64,000 bases of DNA from Oxytricha trifallax. Lineage: Eukaryota > Ciliophora > Spirotrichea > Sporadotrichida > Oxytrichidae. Below the pieces are notes generated by a model, which was given only the letters and a program-made list of their open reading frames with translations, was not told the origin of the DNA and did no database searches. Below are positions 12,080 through 23,034 of this stretch, piece by piece. The DNA is taken from positions 1 to 64,000 of the forward strand of contig ARYC01003139.1 in NCBI GenBank assembly GCA_000711775.1. The letters run 5' to 3'. A program made the position numbers and the translations under genes. The stretch's first letter is position 1; the number at the start of each line of letters is the position of its first letter.

Positions 12080-13455
12080 ATTGGTTGTCATCGTCTGCAT
12101 TTTTCCTTATCTTCTATATTTGTCTTTCTAGACTATTTCATATATTTTGTGATCATTTTGTTGAAGTGCCACATTTACTTACTCAAGTTGATGAACTCAA
12201 CTATAATTAAACCTATAAAGGACAAAACCTTCTTTGCTAGGTAAAACGACTTAGGATATTTGGCCTTAAGTAACAAATGCTTTAGATCATACTTAACTAT
12301 ACAAACTAATGCTACCTCTTGAATCTGTTGGATAGAATAGTTTAAAAAATTACGACATTCAACATCAAGATTAATGGAAATATCTATTCTGTTTCTGCCT
12401 ACGCTTTAATCATAGTATTTCTCCGCCGTTTTGTGAGCTTGTATTTTATTTTACTTCATTTTTTTACAAAATTATAATCATATTTTAGAAAAGGAAAGAG
12501 TAGAATAAATACCTGAATCTTAAATATTAGTGTTATTCAAATGTTCTTTATCATATAAAGTACTCTAAAGATATAAAGGCAAGAAAGTTATAGCAGGAAA
12601 TGAAATATTGAGGCTTCTTCTTTTTTCTATAACAAGCTAATGAATTTTATCCATACGACATTGCACATTTCTGGAATTTCCGAATTAAACGTTTGATAGC
12701 TTTCCAAATATTAACTTAACCATTCATTTTGTCTTATCACGATTTCCTGTAAATTCATTTTAAATTTCTCTTAGTAGAAGAGGAATCGCCTTGTTGATTT
12801 CAAGAATATTTTGATCAGATTCTTTAATGATAGACTTCTTTCTTCAAATTCATTGTTGTATTCAGGGATCTACTTTTAGAGAGTATAATATATTTATATT
12901 TTATCTTATCGCATCTTCATTTACTGACATGTAGTTATCTAATTCTCAAATACTTTTCAACATATAGGTTTAGATCGTTACAGTAAGAACTGATGCTGAA
13001 GTAAGCTGTAAAATAATATCTCTATCACAATAACACACTTAAAATCTTTGTTTTTTGGCTATTATTTCGATTAAATTATTGCATTTCCTTAATGCAATTT
13101 AAAAAACTCAATTCATCAACGTATTTTTGACATCCTAAATTATCATATCATCAATCATATCACTTTTTAAACCTGAAAATTAGTTAAATTATAGTAAGTT
13201 ATTGCATCGGTACTGTACCAGATGAAGCCATAGGTGAACTTTGAATGCTAATATACCCAGCTTCGCGCTATAGTTTACTTATCACGAGTAAAAGCCAATT
13301 TCTTAAACATGTTTTTGGCACATTAATGATGTTAATGAAGATATATTATTGGATGTGTAAATATAAACTGCACTGATAATTTATTCTAAAATTTTTGAAT
13401 GATGTATTCCTATTGAGAGTGGTTATATGCTAAAGGGCTCCCATTTGTAAAAGTT
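12080..13455 (-). pseudogene. decayed gene of unknown family
   Basis: Protein-like blocks follow one another on the minus strand with several frame changes. At the 5' side are LEQIISAVYIYTSNNISSL and SLMCQKHVQEIGFYS. Then come a block with YVDELSFLNCIKEMQ, SVNEDAIRQNINILYSLKVD, and NILEINKAIPLLLREIQNEF. A piece with DKIHQLVIEKRRSLNISFPA follows. The longest clean stretch is about 120 codons (12440-12090) containing EKYYDQSVGRNRIDISINLD and KYPKSFYLAKKVLSFIGLII. Leucine-rich helical text throughout suggests an alpha-helical protein. TGA codons and frameshifts mean the gene is broken as sequenced. Part of the gaps could be introns. Confidence 0.5.
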
Positions 13456-15246
13456 GGTTGTACAATTTTAATATGAATTATTAGTATTTAATAATAAGAA
13501 TAAATTATTTATAATATTTAGTATTAAACACAAAATAAAAAATTAACTTTCAATAAATTTGGATAACAAATGAATTTAATAAATAAAGTATATACCGAAA
13601 TCAATAAATAGCCTTGGTCAAATTATTTATTTTCGATTTCTTTTATTACAATTTCCTTATCAAATCATATTTTATTCTTTTACTTATTTATATATTCAGA
13701 TTGTAAATTTTACTTTCTAATAAATATTTGAATAGTATATTTTCACACTATTATTTTGATAGCAAATATTATAATGGCCTAAAGATTGTTGTTTGTTTTA
13801 CAGTTAATTTGTCTTATAATTACTTTAATTTATTTAAGAAATATTAGGATAAATGTAATGGACATACAGTCACCTAAAAATATCGCATCAACAATTGTTT
13901 TTTATTAAAATGATTAATCTTAAATTAGCAAAAGATCAAATTGAGAACAATTTTAATTATTCTTTTGGATATTATCAAATCTTAAATAATTGCCATTAAA
14001 TGTTAAATTTATAATCATTTTACAATTATAAAAGCCTCATTTATTCCTATTTGTACATAAAAAATTCTACCTATAATATTTACTTTTTAATTCCATTGAA
14101 TGATTTATCTTTGATTTTTCCATTAACTCCCATACTTAAGATTATTGGTATACTCTGAGACTCATCAAGAACATATTTATTTTATATAAATTTAAGCCTT
14201 TTCGAGTTTTATCATAATCTGCTTTTTACAATCACTCATATCTCTAAATATAGTGGATAAAAACTGGATATCAATGTTTAGTTATACTTTTATAGTATGT
14301 TGCTTTGAAAATAAAGTTTTTATAAAAATTCTTTTTTTTGCCATTATCTATTCTCTTATCTTTAAATATATATAAATAAATTAGCAATACCTCATTATTA
14401 TCTTAAATGAATTACTATATATGAGTAGAATGTTATGTTAAAATTAAATTTTCTTATGATGGAAAATATTCTACTGAGTATTAATTTTTTCAAAAGCTTA
14501 CTACATAATTATAAATAAATATTTAGAATAGCTTTTTAAATTCTCCTTGATATTTTGAACCTAAAAATATTTAAGAAAGTTTATTAATCAATTTCACTGA
14601 TAAAAATATTAATAATAAAATTTTTATTGCGTTAAAATAATCGGAAAAACTTAAAATTTAAGTTATTTATTTGGAAAAAATACAAACGAAGTTTTAACCT
14701 CAGTTAATTACACTAATTTTTTTTTTGCCAAAAAGTGTAAATAATTTATGAATAAATTCTTTAAACTTTAACAGCATATTATGAGTTGTTTTGTCTATTA
14801 ATATATGAATATACTAAATTTATAAGATTTTATTTGCTTTATTATATATGATTTCACAACAAACTATTATTATAATATTAGAAAATATATTATCAGCTTA
14901 AATAAATGCATGTGAAGTCTTAGAAAACAATAAAACATATACATTTTAAAATTTACTTTTATATTTATTCTTAATTTGTGTTAAATTTAGAGCAATTTTT
15001 TTTTATATATATGACTAAATAGATTGATAAAATATTATTAAGATGTAAAAAATTTAAATCCCTTATAGAATAATATACCAATTTATAGCCAAATATTAAG
15101 TTGTAAATTGTTTTTTACAATTTATTTAATAAAAAAATGGTTAGTTAACTCAATCAGTTGAAAGATTAAATATAAATAATACAACTTTAAATATAAATTA
15201 AATGAGATTAAAATTAATTTATTGTGTAATTATTCCTTAATATTAT
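13456..15246. other. no gene seen
   Basis: Very A+T-rich on both strands with many short homopolymers. No protein-like frame was found. Confidence 0.4.
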
Positions 15247-15484
15247 GGGAATACAGTTGAATTGGAAAAAAATTAAATTAAGTATTTAAACTATAAAATT
15301 ATTGGCAGTTAACTTTCTGGTAACTATAATAATATGGTACTTTAATCGAGTTATCTTATTTCTGAAATGCGATAGAAGGGTAGCGTGCCACCAGTAGTAA
15401 AGTCCAGCTGATTTTGAATTCTGCCAATAATTTTATAGTTTAAATTATTGATTTAATTTTTTCCAAATTCAAAATTATTCCCAA
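15247..15484. mobile_element. palindromic MITE, copy 2 (shortened)
   Basis: About 240 bp with the same ends as the other copies: GGGAATACAGTTGAATTGG at the left and its inverted form at the right. It shares the TTGGCAGTTAA box and an AGTAAAGTCCAGCTGATTTT block. The two arms pair imperfectly and the central hairpin has been shortened compared with the copies at 8157 and 27249. It is non-coding. Confidence 0.7.
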
Positions 15485-17959
15485 TTAAAAAATCTTCAAT
15501 GTAAAATTATAATTCTTGCTTAATTATTTACAAAATTCAGTCCTATTATATTGTCAGTTTTTTCTTGAAATTTATCACTTAATGTTTTTAGTTCGATGAA
15601 TTTATTTTTGGGAAATTAAAAATATGTTAATTTATTTAAACAAGGAAATTGGATATAAATTAAGATATTTACAATGTTTCTTATTGAAAATAATAAATAT
15701 ATATTAAAGTTAAAATGATTTATTTTTTAATTTTCTAATATAATCAAACTTTGAAAAAAATGGCAATCAAATGCCGCAACTAGTGAATCTTTCTAAATAT
15801 TATAATAATCATATAATTATTAAATAAGAGTTTAGATGATTTTTGACATGTAAAATATAAAATCAAGATGTATATAAATAGCCTAATAATGATATACACA
15901 GATTTTTAAAGTTTTTATTCAGTATTTCTAATTATCTATAAATTAATTTGAATGAATAAATCTTTGACTCTAAGATACTCATTACAAAAGTGAATTACTT
16001 AGATAAAAATTAGTATTTATTTTTATAGTGCTAACAAATTTTTAAATTGAAATTTAAGTAACAACAAGAAAAATCAATTTAAATATAGGATTCTGTAGAA
16101 AATTTGTATTTAATAACTACTAATGCCATAGTTATGCAAAAAAATTAAGTTAAAATTTTAAATAAAAAACATAAATAAAAATAAAATCAAGTAGAAATAT
16201 GATCAAATGTATGATTAATGATATTATGGTAAAGTATAATTCAAATTTAAATGACATTTTAAAGACAAGAAATATAAAATAGAATAAGATGTAAGTTGAG
16301 GAAATAAAATTAAAACTATATTTAAAATAATAACAATTAATATTATAAAAACGAAATATTAAGGCAAGTAAACATTAGCCAAAAAATAATAATGATTCGA
16401 CATGTGCTAAATAAAATTAATTGAGGGGCAATGATAATTCTTGGCATTTAAATACAGAGAAACTTTATAATCATCAAAGGATGATATAATAATGCCTCCT
16501 TACCTCATGCATAGTATTATTACAAACATATATGAAATATAAAAATATCAATGATAGACTTTACAAAAGAGTTTATAATAAATAGTCTATTAGAAAATCG
16601 GCAATTTGGTGAACTTACTTCTATAGGATCATTCTCATCCTTTATTTTTCAATCAGGATAGTAAGAAATAGATTTTAATGTTTTCAAGCTTTTCTGTTCC
16701 CAAAGAGATACTCCCCATACCAAGCACCCTTTTAATATCACTTATAAAATAACCAATTTTATAAGAAAATTTTATACTCAATGTCAAAATACCAAAACAC
16801 ATTAATTAAGTTTATAAGAGCTTTAATTTTTATGGCATGGTTGAAGTCTTATTAAAGAAAGTAAAAATAAAGCAGGTTTTATAATAAAAAATGAATATAT
16901 AATAGTATTAATGTAATTAATTAAACAATTTTAAACTGATTTTCTTTTTTAAATACCTAATCTCAAAATTAAGCTCTAATTAAATAGGTAAAATTTGTCA
17001 TAAAATATTTGTGAAGTGTAGTTTGAATAATTATTTAAATTATCTTTACTAGGCTTCTGATTTTTTGCAGACAAATTTAGAAGAATTCTGGATATATTCA
17101 TAGCAAGACAATCTAGATTAAAACTTTTTTATACTCTCAATCAAAACTTATAAATATAACTTTGAAGATAGATTCAAATCAACTTTAAATTGCTGGTGCA
17201 AAAATGAAATAAAAATATCTATTTATTTAAATTGGCTTAAAGTTTCAATTTAACTCAATCAATTAAGAGGTCATTTGGTGAATTTTACAATAGCCTTGCC
17301 AATGTTTGAAAAGAATATCTATCGCAACTTGAATTTTATACTTTTTATGATACCTTATGCTGAAATTGTCAAAGTTAAAGTATTATGATATAATAAAGCA
17401 GATCAAAATTTTTAGTATTCTTTCCTTGTAGTTAAAGTAAATAGTTATAAAAAGAAATGCGACTGTTTTTAATTCTTATTGAGAATACTTCTGATTTATT
17501 GAAATTTAATATGATATTAAAATTCTTGAAGAAATATTGATTATAAAAGCATAACAATAAAAACCATGAAAACTCTTTATCAGGTTTATAAGTGCTTTGA
17601 TTTTTAGGGAATTTGTTAGAGGTTGAGGTTATTAATTTAATGCGAGACAAAAATAACTAGATTTTCGGGTCTATTTATGATGAAGAGAATTTAGATTTAG
17701 TGTTTAAACTGTGATATGGATGGGATATATACAGTGAATAAGTCAAACTAGTACTCATTATAAGTCAATTGCACTGCTCTTAAAGTGATGTCCATCAACT
17801 GTTGGCTCCCACTGCATTATAGCAGTATAACTAAAGCAATAATAACTAAATTCTAAGCCTTAAAGCAAGTCAAAGTTTCTATAGAAGCATATTGACTATA
17901 TAATTAATGAAAAATTTTTGAAGTGATGGGTTCACATCTCTCTCGACCAACGAGCTACT
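15485..17959. other. mostly non-coding
   Basis: A+T-rich. A minus-strand frame from 17650 down to about 17347 stays open under the ciliate code (it begins MSRIKLITSTSNKFPKNQ) and could be a small gene or relic, but nothing supports it beyond composition. The last 250 bases are richer in G+C and lead into the transposase. Confidence 0.35.
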
Positions 17960-18703
17960 ATGTTTCATCTCCAATTCCTTGAGTTGAAGATCTCTGTTTA
18001 GTCTATAGCCAACATCTATAACGAAATGGTATCTCTTACAAAGGGGTGAGTCGTTTCAAAAGAGTGATTGATTTCAATCTGCCATTTTAGAACAACAACT
18101 TTAATTATATTTATAATTAAATGCAGAGAGCCTAATAGAATAATATAAAGTTTATACATGCTGACAAGGCTGTGTCTAATTTCAACACTTTCATCTAGAA
18201 GTCTTGGTACGAGAGGCATAGTAATATAGAAGTAATTGACTAGAAAGTCAAGGTATAAACAATGGCAATTCTTGGAGGTATTAGCGAGGATGCTGGTTTA
18301 GAGACTTATGTTATTCATCCTCGCTCTATTAAAACAAAGCAGTATATCAAGTTCTTAGAACAGCTGAGAGAGAAGTACCTCTGAATGTGAGATCATACTG
18401 TTTGTAGATAATCTTTCTGTTCATAAGACTAGAGAAACAAGGAAGAGTTATGAAAAACTTAGAATAACGCCAGTGTTAAACGTACCTTACAGTCCATAGT
18501 TTAATGGAGTTGAGTTCTACTGGGGTATATTAAAATGTCATTACATGAAACTGCTGCTATACCACTTGATGTATGACCTACCTATCGATACAGCAGACTT
18601 TATTAAAAGTTCTGCGAAGAGAGTAGATAATTTATTGGTTTAAAAGTGTGCTAAATAAGGGAGAACGAATGTATATAAATAAGTTTTAGAGTTAAGTTAA
18701 TGA
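17960..18703 (+). pseudogene. Tc1/IS630-type DD34E transposase, frameshifted
   Basis: Transposases of this superfamily cut and paste DNA between TA dinucleotides with an RNase H-like Asp-Asp-Glu centre. Under the ciliate code the frame opens at ATG 17960. It has an N-terminal helix-turn-helix-like part (FLELKISVQSIANIYNEM), then a linker with FKRVIDFNLPFQ. The first catalytic Asp is probably in FIHADKAVSN. AILGGISEDAGLETYVI follows. The second Asp is in ILFVDNLSVHKT, and the Glu in YSPQFNGVEFYWGILK lies exactly 34 residues later (DD34E). The Q in SPQFNG is a TAG codon, direct support for the reassigned code. The frame breaks near 18035 (run of G) and near 18380, so the protein is not made as it stands. 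At about 248 codons it is shorter than usual (about 340), so the DNA-binding half is incomplete. No inverted terminal repeats were identified around it. Confidence 0.8.
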
Positions 18704-18732
18704 ATATATAAGTTACATTTAAAATTTTTTAG

Positions 18733-19495
18733 CAGGAGCTGGCTTCTCTTTCTTTCTTTTCTTCATCTTGTTACTTCCTTCCTCCTAAGTTTCTTATCTT
18801 ACTGACAGCTCCAGCATCTATGTTCATTGAATCTGGATGTTAAATATTTGAATAAAGTCTCTTGCTGACTTCATACTCTGTCTGGGACTTTCGCTCTTGT
18901 GAAGCTTGCTCTATTCCTTGATCAAGAATATGCCAGTACCAGATTTTTCTAAATAGTTAAGCTTGAAATCTTACTTGAAATATAAGGGTATTTCTGCAGC
19001 TCTGATGGCCAGCTCTCAGTTATCTTGATTCCCTCTTTGTTCTTATCTTCTGGAGAGATGCTTTACCTTATTTTATGGGATTCTATAATAATTTCTCTCA
19101 AACAATCACCTTTGATTGCTGAAAGTATGCTAAAGAAATAGTTTCTTCCAGGTAATTTGTTAGACAACTGCTTCTTAGTAGGCAGGTATTTCGTAACCTC
19201 TTGATCATTCATTGCATCGTCATATAATTTAATTAATGAAATTACTGGATAGTTTGTAATATTTGCAATCTCAAGTTTTCAATGCTTTCTACTTTTCACA
19301 GATTATCGCTCTTATAAACAAAATTTTAGTAACTTCAATCGTTGGCAGGAACAAATCAGCTACTTAATCAAGATAAGTTACTATGAGTTCAATACCTTGC
19401 TGCACCAAGTAGCGACGCAAATCCTCCTTGCTTCTATATCTTTGAATCAATTCTTGTGCTTGCACTCTTTTCATTGCATCATTCATTGACTACAT
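18733..19495 (-). pseudogene. unrecognised element-associated ORF, frameshifted
   Basis: The minus strand opens at ATG 19495 and reads through TAA/TAG as Gln. It carries AMKRVQAQELIQRYRSKEDL and RRYLVQQGIELIVTYLDQVA. After a frameshift near 19275 comes VISLIKLYDDAMNDQEVTKY, then LPGRNYFFSILSAIKGDCLR, ITESWPSELQKYPYIS, and after another frameshift SGTGIFLIKEQSKLHKSESP. It ends with a very basic tail KKRKKEKPAPAKKF. G+C content matches the flanking transposase and zinc-finger gene and is higher than the surroundings. I do not recognise the family. Position between the transposase and the zinc-finger/kinase gene suggests it belongs to the same element, possibly a DNA-binding accessory protein given the basic tail. 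Confidence 0.5.
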
Positions 19496-19662
19496 CTTGT
19501 TTATACAGATCTTAGAAATGATATTCAAATTTAAGTTTATTGATTTCAATTATATACCTCTGAAAAACTTACTATTAAATATGGGCATCCTATAGGAGGT
19601 CAACCTCTAAGAAGGATATGGAGAAGGTTTTTAGAACTGATTTCAAACTTGAGAGATTGATA

Positions 19663-20030
19663 TCAATTTCTACTGTTATAGTTCCATATTTTTAAATTTA
19701 AATTTGAACGTACTTAATAAGGAGATTTAATTAATGCTAGTACTAAATTAGGAGCACCCTAATTTTAATCATAAAATGACAAAATACCTCCTAAAATAGT
19801 ACGTACTTAATTAGAATCACCTCCTAAATTGGTACATGCTACAATCAATTTATTATTGAAGGTTAAAATGGTTACTTTCTTTCCCAGATTAATAGCTGCA
19901 TCGTCACTTAGCACTTACTTGTAATTCTTCTCTAATACTCTAAGAACTTCCCTTGAAATTTGTAGGCTTGCAAAGCTCTCATATAAGCTCTCAGTTATAG
20001 AGCCAGTTTAATTATTTTAAATTCAAATTT
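19663..20030 (-). CDS. small unrecognised ORF beside transposase
   Basis: About 120 codons open on the minus strand under the ciliate code, ending at TGA 19663-19665. It contains ITESLYESFASLQISREVLR, VLEKNYKQVLSDDAAINLG and, further on, ILGGILSFYDQNQGAPNLV. The first 45 residues look alpha-helical. A short-histone-fold resemblance crossed my mind but is too weak to call. The downstream half covers a region where short GGAGGTAT/ACTTAATTAG-type repeats appear in the DNA, so its C-terminus may be fortuitous. The start codon is unclear. It runs head to head with the zinc-finger gene starting at 20206. Confidence 0.4.
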
Positions 20031-20205
20031 AAATATGAGCGCTAACATTTTAAGAAAAACAACAGCACTTCCATCAAACTAAATGAGACTTACCTTTGGC
20101 AGCAATAAAAAGTGTGATAGCTGCGAGATGAACTCTCATAAAGAACTACCAGAGCTATCACTTGAGGTCTCTGTTATTAAAATAGAAATTAATAATAGAA
20201 AATAA

Positions 20206-21484
20206 ATGGCAAACAAGTGTGTGGGAGACAGAGAGGAGGAGAAAGGTATTAATGAAATTCCTATACAAACTGAAGAAATAGAAGTATACTTTTGTGAGCT
20301 GTGTGAGAGAGATTTTGCTCATAAATCTAGCTGGTACAGGCATATGAAGGTCCATAAGGAAGCTAAGCCTACTGTATACTTAAAGCATGACAAAGTTGAT
20401 GGAAAGTATGATTGCTTTGAGTGCCATAAGCAGTACTCTCACACAAGAGACTTAAAGAAGCATCTTTTAAAAGCCCACAAGAAAGAAATAGAAGTTGAAG
20501 ATTAAGACACTCAACTGAAGTTGCTCAACAAAAGAAAAGCAAGGGAGCCTCTTTAAGTTGCTGAGCTTTAACAGGCAAGCGAATCAGAGTATGTGAGGAT
20601 TGCACGCAACCTCTTAGCATCAGAGGTCACTAAAATCATGATTAAAATATAATACAAGAAAATTCCAGTACTTGCATAGATTGATTTAGATACTTCTCTC
20701 TAAAGCTACCTAATTCTAGAGGACTCCTATGACAAGAAAGTTATTAAGGATCATCAGTATGCTTACAAGGTATATCCTTTCAACTATCTCCTTAGTGATG
20801 ATAAATATTAAATTGAGTTTACTAATGAGTATTAAGTACTCACTCAGGCTAAGTTTAAAGAGTGCAAATACTTAATAAAGCTAGATGATGTTCTCCCTGT
20901 CGTAGATCATGTAGCTTTCAGACTCACACTATTTTAAATTACATGAGAGATTAAAAATTGATTAAAGAAATTATAGATAGCTAACATTAATAGCAAAATA
21001 AAGTATATAGGGTATCAAAGAGCTTCATGAGTTAGGCTTTTTTCTCAAGAATCTCAAGCATGAGAATATAATGTTGAGCATTTCACCTAAAAGAGTATAA
21101 AAAATATATTTCAACAGAGCTTTAATAGTGGAGGTATCAAGAATTGGAAGTGTTATGGGAACTTACGGCTATTATCCAGAATTAGAAGACTGGAGAGATG
21201 GAGACTTTCAATGAAATGTATAGGAAATGACAGCAATAATAATAAAGTGCGATATGCCTCGCTACGATTACTAATCAATAAAGGTGCGAGAAGTACACAA
21301 AAAAAAATGGATGAAGCAATTTATTGACAAAACGAGAGTGTGTCAATAAATCAAACAAATGGCTAAGTCAATAATAATAAGAATAAACTTAAGACCAGAT
21401 ATATCAGTAGAGCAAGTAGAGTTGTGGTTAAGTAAGATAAACTTCAGACATCTCCCTCATGATCCAAAAGTGCATTATAAATGA
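20206..21484 (+). pseudogene. C2H2 zinc-finger plus protein-kinase-like protein, broken
   Basis: From ATG 20206 a 246-codon frame runs to TGA 20944. Residues about 28-60 form a first C2H2 finger (CELCERDFAHKSSWYRHMKV) and about 65-95 a second (CFECHKQYSHTRDLKKHLLK). A kinase-like N-lobe follows (YAYKVYPFNYLLSDD, then FTNEYQVLTQAKF resembling the beta3 Lys and alpha-C Glu). After the TGA another frame continues with SIQGIKELHELGFFLKNLKH, aligned with the catalytic-loop consensus LHelgivHRDLKpeN, then GTYGYYPELEDWRDGDF, an in-frame TGA at 21212, and a helical C-lobe to TGA 21482. The HRD motif is replaced (FLK) and no DFG was seen, so catalysis would be lost. Joining fingers to a kinase fold in one gene is unusual. 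It lies beside a DD34E transposase and has similar base composition, so it may be element cargo. Confidence 0.65.
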
Positions 21485-23034
21485 TTAAATTAAATACATT
21501 TATAATAAATTTTACATTAAAACCTATTTATAACCCCGACCCCTAACAAATTCCTTACAAATCAAAGCACTTATAAACCACATTTAATAATTTTGAGGTT
21601 TTGATTTGTTCTAATGTTGTTTCGAAAATTCAATGAAAAAGTAAAAAATATATTTTTTTGTCATCTATGATGTTTATGTGTTGATGCGCGGGTGGAAACT
21701 ATTTCTGATGAGCCATAAAAAAGTGCCTATTCTTGTTTGCAGTGCTTTTAATATTCAGATAATATATAATTAAGTGCTCATGGTTGAATTAAAAAAGAAT
21801 GATCATATAAAAGCAGTAAAATTACTAAATATTAAAATATTATTTAATGAAAAAATCAATTAATTAAGCCTCTTGTAGTTATAAATTAAATTATTAAAAA
21901 GTAATTTGTTTGAAATTCGCAAATTTCATTTATTTTTAATTTAATTAAATATATTAAAAAATCAATCAAACTTATCATAAACAAACTTATAGATTCTTAG
22001 ATTATTTTAAAATTATAAAGCTTTTCTAAAAAACAGTGTGTGACTATATAAGCTAGAAACAGAGAGCATCAAGAAGATGATTATATTAAAATTTACTTTA
22101 TGAAAGTCCTTACATAATTGATCCTTGCTTTCAAGGTTTTGGGGTATATTTCAGTATTCAAGGAAACAAAGTATAATCAATAGTCTTTAAATCTTTAAAA
22201 ACTTTGGCATTTAAAAACATGTCCACTACCTTATGAACAATCAATTAAAAATTTCTTATTGAGAAAAGTTAAGTTTTTTATAAAAAATATAGCCGTTAAT
22301 ACTTGATTGATTTCGCAGACCAAGATTTAGTAATACTTGATCTTAAGTTAATATTTTTGAATAGATATATAGAATCTTATCATCATATCTGATTTAATGA
22401 AATTGTCATAGACTTATATTGCACTTAAAAGTCAATATTTAAATTTAGTATTGATATTTTAATATTATATTAACAATATTATTATTTTAATAAGTATTTA
22501 TACTTATTACAGTAATAAGAGTAATAGTAATATAATGATTGATAAATTATTCTGTAAATACCTCGCAACATTTTTAAGCCTAATTTATCAGATTGTTGCG
22601 AATTAATGCTTGAAATATATCTTGCATCTATTATTACGGATAGATCTCTTATTTCTCAAACTAAACCCAAATAAATTTCTATTAAGCCCTTATCTCTCTA
22701 AAATATCTATCTAAGCACTGTGCGTTTATTGTTTTATATCTTCTATAAACACACTCACTTGGTAACGAGACTAAGTGATATAAAAAGTCATCCAATCTAG
22801 CCTTTCTTTGATGAATGAAATGTTGGTTTACAGTAGATTGCAAATATTTAAATTTGCATTAAGAATGTCTTAATGCTATTTTCGCCCTTAATCCATTTGT
22901 GCATAAAACTCTACTCTTTGAGTGGTTATTCATTATTTTCAGTTATGTCTTTGTCTATTCGATTCAAGTAAAGTAATTTATAATTATTTATTTTTATTTC
23001 CAATTCAATTCCATTCCATTAATAAATATTAAAA
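21485..23034. other. no gene seen
   Basis: A+T-rich. A short patch near 21530-21700 is richer in G+C (CCCGACCCC, TGATGCGCGGGTGG) but holds no protein-like frame. Confidence 0.4.

Noticed and set aside
18016-18219. 67-codon minus-strand frame
   Set aside because: It is antisense to the DD34E transposase, whose motifs are on the plus strand.
19730-19840. Short direct repeats around GGAGGTAT/ACTTAATTAG suggesting a satellite or attachment site
   Set aside because: Units are irregular and few, and they are open as part of the minus-strand ORF; too weak to name.
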